Origin: Microvirga sp.
GTDB taxonomy: Bacteria; Pseudomonadota; Alphaproteobacteria; Rhizobiales; Beijerinckiaceae
Direction of reading: 5' to 3'
NCBI GenBank assembly: GCA_022241475.1
Contig: JAKOMT010000012.1
Coordinates: 31,087-69,787, forward strand
Length of the DNA stretch: 38,701 nt
Part shown: piece after piece, positions 22,647 to 29,748 of the stretch
Numbering within the stretch: position 1 is the first letter of the stretch
How the letters are laid out: the number at the start of each line of letters is the position of its first letter
Position numbers and translations under genes: made by a program
Notes under the pieces: model-generated
Database searches by the model: none
Seen by the model: only the letters and a program-made list of their open reading frames with translations
Told to the model about the DNA's origin: nothing

Positions 22647-23633
22647 ATGAAAGCCATGAACATTCTGAAGGCGGCAATTGCGGCATCGGCGATCGCGCTC
22701 GGCGCGCAGACGGCCGTTGCGCAAAGCGCGGACAATTATCCGGAGCGGGCCGTGACGGTCGTCGTTCCGTTCGAGGCGGGCGGCGGCACGGACAACCTGA
22801 TGCGTCTCGTCGTTCCGCACATGAGCGAGAAGCTCGGCAACGAATTCGTCATTGAGAACCGCGGCGGCGGCGGCTCGGCGGTGGGCTCGGTCTACGCCAT
22901 CTCGCAGGGCGGCGACGGCTACACGCTGCTCATGCATTCCTCGTCGGCCGCGATCAATCTCGCGCTCTACGGCAGCCTCCCCTACGACCTGTTCGAAGAC
23001 CTGAAGCCGATCAGCCTTCTGGCTTCCGGCCCGGTCGTCCTCGTCGCGCATCCGTCGGTCGGAGTTTCGACGCTCGACGAACTGCTCGAAAGGGCCAAGG
23101 CCGCGCCCGGCACGATCAACTTCGCCACGGGCGGCAACGGCTCCCCGCCGCATCTGGCGCTCGAACTCATGATGAGCGTCACCGACACGCAGTTCGTGCC
23201 GGTTCACTATCGCGGCGCCGGGCCCGCCACGACCGACGTTCTCGGCGGTCACGTCGGCTTGATGTTCTCGGGCGTCAGCCAGTCGCGCGAGCATATCGAG
23301 GCCGGTCGGTTGATCCCGATCGCGATCACGGGCGCAGAGCGTAACAAGGCGCTTCCGGACGTCCCGACCATGGCCGAGCTCGGTTACGCCGACGTCTCGG
23401 AAGCCGGCACGTACTGGGGTCTTCTCGCGCCGAAGGGCACTCCCGACGCCATCGTCGACAAGGTGAGCGGAGCCCTTCAGGAGATCATGAAGCTCGACGC
23501 CGTGGCCGAGCGCATCGAGCCCCTCGGTTTCGTTGGTATCGGCTCTACTGCGGATGAATACGCCGCTCACATCCGGGGCGAAGCGGATCGCTGGATCCGG
23601 GTCGTCGAGGAAGCCGAAATCAAGGCGGAATAA
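22647..23633 (+). CDS. tctC: Tripartite tricarboxylate transporter substrate-binding protein (TctC/Bug family)
   Basis: This is a 328-residue periplasmic binding protein. A Sec signal peptide ends near AQTAVAQS (about residue 25). The mature protein begins YPERAVTVVVPFEAGGGTDNLMR, the canonical Bug family opening, and has FATGGNGSPPHLALELM and VHYRGAGPATTDVLGGHVGLMF, the loops that grip a carboxylate through waters. Bug proteins bind small carboxylates or amides and hand them to TctAB. The partner genes tctA and tctB lie 1.4 kb downstream on the other strand, so the transporter is complete but split into two units. A palindromic operator lies upstream and an intrinsic terminator follows. Confidence 0.93.
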   Translation: MKAMNILKAAIAASAIALGAQTAVAQSADNYPERAVTVVVPFEAGGGTDNLMRLVVPHMSEKLGNEFVIENRGGGGSAVGSVYAISQGGDGYTLLMHSSSAAINLALYGSLPYDLFEDLKPISLLASGPVVLVAHPSVGVSTLDELLERAKAAPGTINFATGGNGSPPHLALELMMSVTDTQFVPVHYRGAGPATTDVLGGHVGLMFSGVSQSREHIEAGRLIPIAITGAERNKALPDVPTMAELGYADVSEAGTYWGLLAPKGTPDAIVDKVSGALQEIMKLDAVAERIEPLGFVGIGSTADEYAAHIRGEADRWIRVVEEAEIKAE

Positions 23634-23658
23634 GAACAACAGTATATCTGATCGACTG

Positions 23659-23691
23659 CGGCGGGCGTCCATCAAGGCGCTCGCCGTTTTT
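23659..23691 (+). terminator. Rho-independent terminator of tctC
   Basis: CGGCGGGCG pairs with CGCTCGCCG (nine pairs, one G-U) around a 10-base loop, followed by TTTTTC. It begins 26 bases after the tctC stop. Confidence 0.85.
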
Positions 23692-23693
23692 CT

Positions 23694-24215
23694 TTGGCGA
23701 TGACGAGCGGCCTCGGCCGGGTCGCCGAGACCATCTCAGGTCAGGGCGGCGAGGCGATCGCGCTCACCGCCGGTATCGGGGATGAAGACGCCGTGCGACG
23801 CGCCGGCGAAGCGTGCGTCTCGGTCATTGGTCGTTGGACGCGCTGCTCAATTGCGCCGGCTTCTCCGACCAGACCCACAGCCACGTCACCCACGTCGAGA
23901 TCGCTCTCTACGATAAGGCGATGCAGGGGGGCGACACGCGCTCGCGGGCGCGGGCTCTGTCGGGAGCGCATGTGCGCGAGAGCATCCGCGGCGAGGCCAT
24001 CTGCTCCGGACGCGTCCTGTCAGACCACGTCGTGCGCTCCATCGGCGCGCCGGGCCCTGTCGCCAAAAGGCAGGACGCAACGGGCCGTGAAGAAAAATTC
24101 CGTGCCGGTGGGTCGCCTGGAGGACATCGCGGCGATCGCGGTGTTTCTCACAGGCGACGAGTCGTGGATGATCACGGTCGCGAGCATCCCCACGGACGGG
24201 GGATGCTCGACCTGA
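23694..24215 (+). pseudogene. Broken short-chain dehydrogenase/reductase (SDR) gene
   Basis: Pieces of a classical SDR appear in different frames. Frame 1 begins GLGRVAETISGQGGEAIAL and EDAVRRAGEAC (helix after the lost TGxxxGxG motif). From about 23815 homology moves to another frame with LDALLNCAGFSDQTHS, the NNAG-type motif. The end returns to frame 1 with VGRLEDIAAIAVFLTGDES and a DGG tail, the normal SDR C-terminus. The nucleotide-binding start, most of the middle and the YxxxK catalytic motif are not recognisable. The gene therefore has at least two frameshifts plus 5' truncation and cannot make an active enzyme. It lies between the convergent tctC and hydrolase genes. Confidence 0.75.
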
Positions 24216-24221
24216 TCGGCC

Positions 24222-25034
24222 TCAGGCCGGAAACCGCTTGCGCAAGAATTCGAGCGCGACGTCCGCGCAGGCGTCCGGCATCGAATCCATCATGTTGTGA
24301 GCGGCGCCCGGGAAATTGCGCACCGTCACGTCGCGGATCTGGGTTCGCATGGCGTCGTAATTGCGGACGCCCGTCTCCTCCTCCTTGCCGGGAATGACGA
24401 CGAGCACCGGACAGGTGATCTTCGGCAGATCAGGCGCGGTGTCGACCGTCGTCATCAGCGGAATGAAGCGGGCGATGAAGCCGATGTTGTTATTCTCCAC
24501 CTCGTCGAGGAAGAAGTTGACGAGGCCGGGATCCGTATCCGCGTCGAAGCGGTACGAGATCGTATCCGTCAGGAACGGCCGCAGGCCCTCTCGCTGGACG
24601 CGCGGGATCCAGGTGACGGCGTTCGTTCCCTTCAGGCCCGTCGTGGAGCCGAAGAGCAGCAGGCTCTTGATCCGGTCGGGATGGGTGAAGGCCATGTTCT
24701 GGGCGACGTACCCGCCCGCCGAATTACCGAGCAGGTGCGCCTGCTCGAGACCCAGCGCGTCGAACAGTTCCTTCACGTCCTCGACGAGGCGCGGCATGTC
24801 GAGATTGGAATCCGCCCCCGGGACCTCGCTCTCGCCATGTCCGCGCAGATCCATCCGCACGACCTTGAAATGACGCGCGAGCGTCGGGACGAGCGAATAG
24901 AACCGCCGGGCGCTCGACATCGCCGAATGCAGCATGATGAGCGTGTCGGCCTCGCGCCACGGATCGGTGAAGTCGTCGACGACATAGTGGATCGAAAGGC
25001 CGTCGCTCGTCGTGAAAGTCGCGTGTTCGCTCAT
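24222..25034 (-). CDS. Alpha/beta hydrolase, paralogue 1
   Basis: The protein has 270 residues and the alpha/beta hydrolase fold. The oxyanion region is MLHSAMSSARRF, the DLRGHGES motif is near 62-69, and the nucleophile elbow is LLGNSAGGYVAQ with Ser105. The catalytic His is in AAHNMMD near residue 246. The usual acid motif GxxD is replaced by PGKEEETG, so the acid may be a glutamate. It is clearly paralogous to the hydrolase at 27022-27849 (shared GNSAGGY, WIPR-QREGLR-FL-DTIS). It is the last gene of the minus-strand operon, 21 bases after tctA. No signal peptide is present, so it is cytosolic. An ester, lactone or amide substrate is possible. Confidence 0.85.
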   Translation of the reverse strand: MSEHATFTTSDGLSIHYVVDDFTDPWREADTLIMLHSAMSSARRFYSLVPTLARHFKVVRMDLRGHGESEVPGADSNLDMPRLVEDVKELFDALGLEQAHLLGNSAGGYVAQNMAFTHPDRIKSLLLFGSTTGLKGTNAVTWIPRVQREGLRPFLTDTISYRFDADTDPGLVNFFLDEVENNNIGFIARFIPLMTTVDTAPDLPKITCPVLVVIPGKEEETGVRNYDAMRTQIRDVTVRNFPGAAHNMMDSMPDACADVALEFLRKRFPA

Positions 25035-25055
25035 GGTGTTTCACTCTTCTTCTTG

Positions 25056-26564
25056 TCAGACGGCCTCCTCCTGGAGAGCCTTGTCCTTGGTTTTTCGGAT
25101 GGAGGGGATCACCATCGCGACGATGAAGACCACCGTCAGGATGAAGAAGGCCGCGCTGATCGGACGGGTGAAGAAGATCGTCGGATCGCCGTGCGAAATG
25201 ACGAGCGCGCGGCGGAAATTCTCCTCGAGCATCGGCCCGAGAACGAGGCCGAGGATCAACGGCGCAGGCTCGAGTTCGAGCTTGATGAAGAGGTAGCCGA
25301 CGAAGCCGAAGAACGCCGCCAGTCCGACGTCGGTGACGCTGTTGTTGACGCTGTAGATGCCGACGCACGAGAACATCAGGATCGCCGGATACATCACCCG
25401 GTAGGGCACCTTGAGCAGCAGAACCCAGAAGCGGATCAGCGGCAGGTTGAGAATGACGAGGATGATGTTGCCGATCGCCATGCTCACGATCAGCCCCCAG
25501 AACAGATCCGGGTGTTTGGTCATGACGCTCGGCCCCGGCGAGATGCCGTGGATCATGAGCGCGCCGAGCATCAGGGCCATGGTGCCGCTGCCGGGTATGC
25601 CGAGCGTCAGCGTCGGAATGAAGGACGCCTGCGCCGCCGCGTTGTTGGCGGCTTCGGGCGCCGCGACGCCCTGGATGACGCCCGTGCCGAACCGCTCGGG
25701 GTGCTTGCTGACGCGCTTCTCGAAGACATAGGCCGCGAACGCCGCCGTCGCGACGCCCGCGCCGGGCAGGAGGCCGAAGAACGAGCCGATCGCCGTGCCG
25801 CGCGCGATCGCGCCGCGGGAATCGCGCATGTCCTGCCGCGTCGGCATGATGCTCTTCACCTCGATGTTCGCGACGGACCGGTCATGTCCGCGCCCGAGCA
25901 TCGCGATGATCTCGGCGAAGGCGAAGAGCCCCATCGCGACGATGGCGAAATCGATCCCGTCCATGAGGAACAGCTGGCCGAACGTGAAGCGCGTGTAGCC
26001 GGACGAGACGTCGATGCCGATCATGCCGATCATGACGCCCAGAAGCGCCATCAATCCGCCCTTGAGCGGCGAGCCCCGCGCAAGCGCCGCCGCGCCGCAC
26101 AAAGCCATCAGGATCAGGGCGAAATACTCGGGAGCGGAAAAGCGCAGCGCGAATTCGGCGAGTTCGGGAGCGAGGATCGCGGTCAGCGCGACGCCGAAGA
26201 AGCCGGCGATCAGCGAGCCGATCGCGGCGATGGCGAGCGCGGGTCCCGCGCGCCCCTGCCGCGCCATCTGGTAGCCGTCGAGGCAGGTGATGACGGAGGA
26301 CGGTTCGCCCGGCAGGTTGACGAGGATCGCCGTCGTGGAGCCCCCGTATTGCGCCCCGTAATAGATGCCCGCCAGCATGATCAGCGCGCCCTCGGGGGGC
26401 AGGCCGTAGGTGAGCGGCAGCAGCACCGCGATCGTCACGATCGGCCCGACGCCCGGCAGAATGCCGATCATCGTGCCCAGCGTGACGCCGGTCAGGCAGT
26501 AGAGCAGGTTGTCGAAAGATAGCGCGACGCTGAGGCCCAGGCCGAGATTGGAGAAAATGTCCAT
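25056..26564 (-). CDS. tctA: Tripartite tricarboxylate transporter large permease TctA
   Basis: This is a 502-residue integral membrane protein with about 11-12 helices and the duplicated TctA signatures: TGVTLGTMIGILPGVGPIVTIA near residues 25-46 and its pseudo-repeat GSFFGLLPGAGVATAAFAAY near 255. YYGAQYGGSTTAILVNLPGEPSS and LGIPGSGTMALMLGAL are the matching Gly/Pro-rich re-entrant loops. TctA drives secondary, ion-coupled uptake of the ligand delivered by TctC. Its ATG shares one base with the tctB stop, so translation is coupled. It is part of the minus-strand operon deacetylase - hydrolase 2 - tctB - tctA - hydrolase 1. Confidence 0.96.
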   Translation of the reverse strand: MDIFSNLGLGLSVALSFDNLLYCLTGVTLGTMIGILPGVGPIVTIAVLLPLTYGLPPEGALIMLAGIYYGAQYGGSTTAILVNLPGEPSSVITCLDGYQMARQGRAGPALAIAAIGSLIAGFFGVALTAILAPELAEFALRFSAPEYFALILMALCGAAALARGSPLKGGLMALLGVMIGMIGIDVSSGYTRFTFGQLFLMDGIDFAIVAMGLFAFAEIIAMLGRGHDRSVANIEVKSIMPTRQDMRDSRGAIARGTAIGSFFGLLPGAGVATAAFAAYVFEKRVSKHPERFGTGVIQGVAAPEAANNAAAQASFIPTLTLGIPGSGTMALMLGALMIHGISPGPSVMTKHPDLFWGLIVSMAIGNIILVILNLPLIRFWVLLLKVPYRVMYPAILMFSCVGIYSVNNSVTDVGLAAFFGFVGYLFIKLELEPAPLILGLVLGPMLEENFRRALVISHGDPTIFFTRPISAAFFILTVVFIVAMVIPSIRKTKDKALQEEAV

Positions 26565-27022
26565 TACCAGAAACCCACTCGCAGCGGCAGATTGAGACCG
26601 TAGATGAAGATTGCGTAGGCCACCGCGTTGAGCGCGACGACGAGCCCTGCGAGTTCGAGTTTTGAGCCCATCGGTTCGGAAAAGCGCGCGATGAGCGTCA
26701 TCGCCGTCACCGCGGGTATCAGACCGAAGCGCCCGATGGTCAGGGCGAAGACCGCGACGCCCGCGAGCACGCAGAAGAGCGGCCGCCAGGGAATGGCTCC
26801 GAACCGCTCGGCGCCCCCTCCCCGCATCAATCCGGCGACGGTGACGGCGAGACCGAGCGCCACGATCATCGCGGCGACCAGAATCGGAAAGTATCCGGGC
26901 CCCATGCGCATCGCCGTTCCGAGCGGGTAGCCGGACGCGATGGCGATCGCGCCGGCGCCGAGGCCCACGAAGAGCAGCCCGGCGATGACGTCACGGTTGA
27001 AGATGGAACGAGGCGACTGCAT
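26564..27022 (-). CDS. tctB: Tripartite tricarboxylate transporter small subunit TctB
   Basis: This 152-residue protein has four membrane helices and the TctB hallmark GYPLGTAMRMGPGYFPILVA after helix 1. It is the small subunit that pairs with TctA. Both neighbours overlap it by one base: its start shares a base with the stop of hydrolase 2, and its stop shares a base with the tctA start. The reading frame continues far upstream but only as a shadow of hydrolase 2; the start at 27022 is set by the family N-terminus. Confidence 0.93.
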   Translation of the reverse strand: MQSPRSIFNRDVIAGLLFVGLGAGAIAIASGYPLGTAMRMGPGYFPILVAAMIVALGLAVTVAGLMRGGGAERFGAIPWRPLFCVLAGVAVFALTIGRFGLIPAVTAMTLIARFSEPMGSKLELAGLVVALNAVAYAIFIYGLNLPLRVGFW

Positions 27023-27849
27023 CAGCCGAATTCCTTGGGGAAGCGGCGCCGGAAGAACGCGAGGGCGTCGGCGGCGCAACGCTCCGGCACGCCGTCGCAG
27101 ATATTGTGCGGCAGGCCGGTGTAAACGATCGCTTCGATATCGGGCATCGTGCGCTTCATCACCTCGTAATTCTCCAGCCCGCCGACCGTCTCCGAACCCG
27201 GGATGACGACCAGCGTCGGACAGGCGATGCGATGCACCTGATCGCCCCAATCCTGCGTCGCCATGTAGCTCACGAAGCGTCCGATCCAGGCCGTGTCGTT
27301 CTTGGCCGCTTCGTCGAGGAACCATTCGACGAGGCCCGGATCGACAGCGTCGAGGTCGAGCCGGTCGCTGATCGTGTCCTTGAGGAAGCCGCGTAGGCCC
27401 TCGCGCTGGATGCGCGGGATCCAGCCGCTCGCGTGGCTGTTGCGCAGTCCCGGGGGCGCGGCGAACAGCGCGAGGCTGCGCACCGTCTCGGGAGCGGTGA
27501 GCGCGAGGTTCTGGGCGATGTAGCCGCCGGCGGAGTTGCCGATGAAATGCGCCGACGGGCAGTCGATCTCCGTGAGCAGCTCGCGTACGTCCTGCACGAG
27601 CCGCGCCATGTCGAGAACGGAATCGTCGCCCGGAACCTGCGACTGCCCATGGCCGCGCAGATCCACGCGCACGACGCGCGCATGGGGAAGCAGCGGCGGA
27701 ACCATCGCGAAGAACCGGCCGGAATGGCCCATCGCGGAATGCAGCATCACGATCGTGGGCGTCTCGCCCCACGGCCTTGCGAAGTGGTCGACGTCATAGG
27801 CGAGGGAGACGCCGTCGCTGGTCTTGAAGGTCTTCATCACGTCGTTCAT
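27022..27849 (-). CDS. Alpha/beta hydrolase, paralogue 2
   Basis: This 275-residue alpha/beta hydrolase is closely related to the one at 24222-25034. The oxyanion segment is MLHSAMGHSGRF, followed by DLRGHGQS; the nucleophile Ser106 is in FIGNSAGGYIAQ and the catalytic His in LPHNICD. The acid position reads PGSETVGG, again without the normal Asp. The start at 27849 overlaps the deacetylase stop by four bases (ATGA); a second ATG four codons later is possible. Two copies in one operon, on either side of tctBA, suggest duplication followed by specialisation for two steps or two related substrates. Confidence 0.85.
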   Translation of the reverse strand: MNDVMKTFKTSDGVSLAYDVDHFARPWGETPTIVMLHSAMGHSGRFFAMVPPLLPHARVVRVDLRGHGQSQVPGDDSVLDMARLVQDVRELLTEIDCPSAHFIGNSAGGYIAQNLALTAPETVRSLALFAAPPGLRNSHASGWIPRIQREGLRGFLKDTISDRLDLDAVDPGLVEWFLDEAAKNDTAWIGRFVSYMATQDWGDQVHRIACPTLVVIPGSETVGGLENYEVMKRTMPDIEAIVYTGLPHNICDGVPERCAADALAFFRRRFPKEFG

Positions 27850-28691
27850 TCCTGCGTGTCGGCCCGGGTCCGGGCGAGAAAAATCTCCGCCGCCTGCTCC
27901 ATCGTCACGAAGCGCGCGCCGCGCTCTGCGAGCGTCTCGATCAGCCGCTCGAGCATCATCATGCGATGCCCGCGCCCGATGACGAAGGGGTGGAAAGTAT
28001 AGGTGAGCACGCCCCATTCCTCGGTCCGCGCCATGTAGTCGAAATCGGCGATGAAATTTTCGAGGACGAGATTGGCGTTCGCGAGCCCCGGCGCGAGGCT
28101 GTTGGGCATGCGCAGATATTCGAAGTGCGGGAAATCGTCGAGCGACCAGCTGATCGGCATTTCGACGAGCGCCGTCGTTTCGCCGAAACGGATCGGCTCT
28201 TCGTCGCTCACGACGTCGCCGGCGCGCGCGAAATAGGGCGAATGATCGTGCCCCATCATGCTGCTGTCGTAGAGAAACCCGTGCTTGATGAGCAACTGGA
28301 TGGTGACTGGGCTCAGATCCCATGAGGGCGAGCGGTAGCCGCGCGGCGCCCTGCCCGCGATCTCGGCGATCGCCTCGCTCGCCCGCACGAGACCGCGCTC
28401 CTCGGCCTCCGGCGCAAGATCGGCGGGGGGGATATGAGTCCAGCCATGATTGCCGAGCTCGTGCCCCTCGGCGACCAGGCGGCGGCAGATCTCGGGATAC
28501 GTCTTCACCACGACGCCCGGCGTGAACCAGGACGAGCGGATGTTCCACTTCGCCAGAAGATCGAGAATTCGCGGCGCCGCCACGGCTCCGAATTCGCCGC
28601 GTGAAACGGGCGTGGGAGTCTTGAGGCCCCGCGCCACCATTCCGGACATGGCGTCGAAGTCGAATGACAGGCAAACGTTCAAATCGCGCAT
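27846..28691 (-). CDS. Polysaccharide deacetylase-fold (PuuE-like) hydrolase 1
   Basis: This 281-residue NodB-fold protein begins MRDLNVCLSFDFDAMSG, with the metal-binding and catalytic aspartates (Asp11, Asp13). The H-x3-H metal pair is NHGWTH (His82, His86), and GYRSPSWDLSP is the arginine motif. All catalytic features are present. The opening FDFDAMS and the absence of a signal peptide fit the cytosolic PuuE-like branch, which opens allantoin or cyclic imide rings, better than a chitin or peptidoglycan deacetylase. The start at 28691 has a purine-rich GGGTGGGG upstream; an ATG at 28730 would lie only 8 bases from the operator. It is the first gene of the minus-strand operon. Confidence 0.87.
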   Translation of the reverse strand: MRDLNVCLSFDFDAMSGMVARGLKTPTPVSRGEFGAVAAPRILDLLAKWNIRSSWFTPGVVVKTYPEICRRLVAEGHELGNHGWTHIPPADLAPEAEERGLVRASEAIAEIAGRAPRGYRSPSWDLSPVTIQLLIKHGFLYDSSMMGHDHSPYFARAGDVVSDEEPIRFGETTALVEMPISWSLDDFPHFEYLRMPNSLAPGLANANLVLENFIADFDYMARTEEWGVLTYTFHPFVIGRGHRMMMLERLIETLAERGARFVTMEQAAEIFLARTRADTQE

Positions 28692-28718
28692 GCGATCCCC
28701 ACCCTCATGCGATCCCCA
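28689..28718. repeat. 17-bp period direct repeat that duplicates a start region
   Basis: CATGCGATCCCCA occurs at 28689-28701 and again at 28706-28718. On the minus strand each copy reads TGGGGATCGCATG, a ribosome-site-like purine run plus an ATG. The upstream ATG (28708) is out of frame with the gene. Confidence 0.8.
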
Positions 28719-28737
28719 TTCGGCGGCCATCCGCTCC

Positions 28738-28754
28738 GTATCGAATTGCGATAC
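28738..28754. promoter_or_regulatory. Candidate IclR operator, copy 3 (divergent deacetylase operons)
   Basis: GTATCG-AATTG-CGATAC is identical to copy 1. It lies 47 bases upstream of deacetylase 1 (minus) and 113 bases upstream of deacetylase 2 (plus), so it can control both operons. Confidence 0.75.
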
Positions 28755-28866
28755 GGAATATCATTATTGATGGCAGACTAGTCATTGGGCTATCAAAGTC
28801 AAATCACCGGCGACCATAACGCCCCGGCGCCGTCGCGCGCCGCAGCAGGTGAAGTCAGGGGGAACC

Positions 28867-29748
28867 ATGCAGACTTATCCCGTGGTTACGCGCAGTCTCC
28901 GGCGGGATGGAGACGCCCGTTTCCGGCTCCCTCGCCCGTCATGGCCGGGCGGCGCTCGCTGCGTCGTCGTGATGACCATCGATTTCGACGGCCCCTCCCA
29001 CGACGTCGGACAGGGATTCGCGCCGCTCGGCGCGCGCTCAACGGGCCGCTATTCCGCGCGCGCCGGCGCGCCGCGCCATCTCGACATGCTGGACAGGCTC
29101 GGCATGAAGGCGACGTTCTTCGTCCCCGGCTTCGACGCGGAATGCTATCCCGAGACGATCCGCGAGATCGCATCGCGCGGCCACGAGATCGGCGCACACG
29201 GCTATCTGCACGAGCGCACGCTGTTTCCCCCCGAGGAGGAGGAGCGCCGCCTGACCCTGACGCACGAGATCCTCACCGACCTCATGGGCCGCCCCCCGGT
29301 CGGATGGCGCTCGCCCTCGGGCCAGAAGACCTACACGACGCTGCGCGTCCTCTCCGCGCTCGGCTACCGCTACGATTGCAGCGACAAGGATTTCGACGCC
29401 CCCTACATGCTCGATCTCGGCGAGGGCGGCGCGCCGATGGTCGAGGTCGCCAACAACACGTTCAGCCTCGACGACCATCCCTGGTACCATTACTCGATGA
29501 CGCCGGTCTCCGAGGTCGAGGAGGTCTGGCGGCGGGAATTCGACGCGATCTACGCCGAGCAGGGCTATTTCCTGCTGAGCGTGCATCCGCGCTGCGGCTG
29601 GGGCTCGGGCACGCCGTCCCGGACCGCGGCGACCGAGCGGGTCCTCGCCTACGCGCTCGCCCACGAGGGCGTCGTCGCCCTCACCTGCGCCGAACTCGCC
29701 GAATGGGTCCGCGCCAATCCCGACCAGTTCGAGGAGGTGCGGATATGA
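28867..29748 (+). CDS. Polysaccharide deacetylase-fold (PuuE-like) hydrolase 2
   Basis: The protein has 293 residues and an intact NodB active site: VVVMTIDFDGPS with Asp39 and Asp41, RGHEIGAHGYLHERT with the metal histidines His111 and His115, GWRSPSGQKT as the arginine motif, and a C-terminal HPRCGWGSG. It is a distant relative of deacetylase 1 across the divergent promoter. No signal peptide is seen. The ATG at 28867 follows AGGGGGAA; a GTG at 28849 is an alternative. It overlaps the next gene by four bases (ATGA). Amidohydrolase action on a cyclic amide, imide or N-acyl compound is the best guess. Confidence 0.85.
   Translation: MQTYPVVTRSLRRDGDARFRLPRPSWPGGARCVVVMTIDFDGPSHDVGQGFAPLGARSTGRYSARAGAPRHLDMLDRLGMKATFFVPGFDAECYPETIREIASRGHEIGAHGYLHERTLFPPEEEERRLTLTHEILTDLMGRPPVGWRSPSGQKTYTTLRVLSALGYRYDCSDKDFDAPYMLDLGEGGAPMVEVANNTFSLDDHPWYHYSMTPVSEVEEVWRREFDAIYAEQGYFLLSVHPRCGWGSGTPSRTAATERVLAYALAHEGVVALTCAELAEWVRANPDQFEEVRI

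Noticed and set aside
24297..26522. A 741-residue open frame on the plus strand across hydrolase 1 and tctA
   Set aside because: It is the antisense shadow of high-GC genes, extremely rich in Arg, Asp, Glu and His, with no domain. TctA on the other strand is unmistakable.
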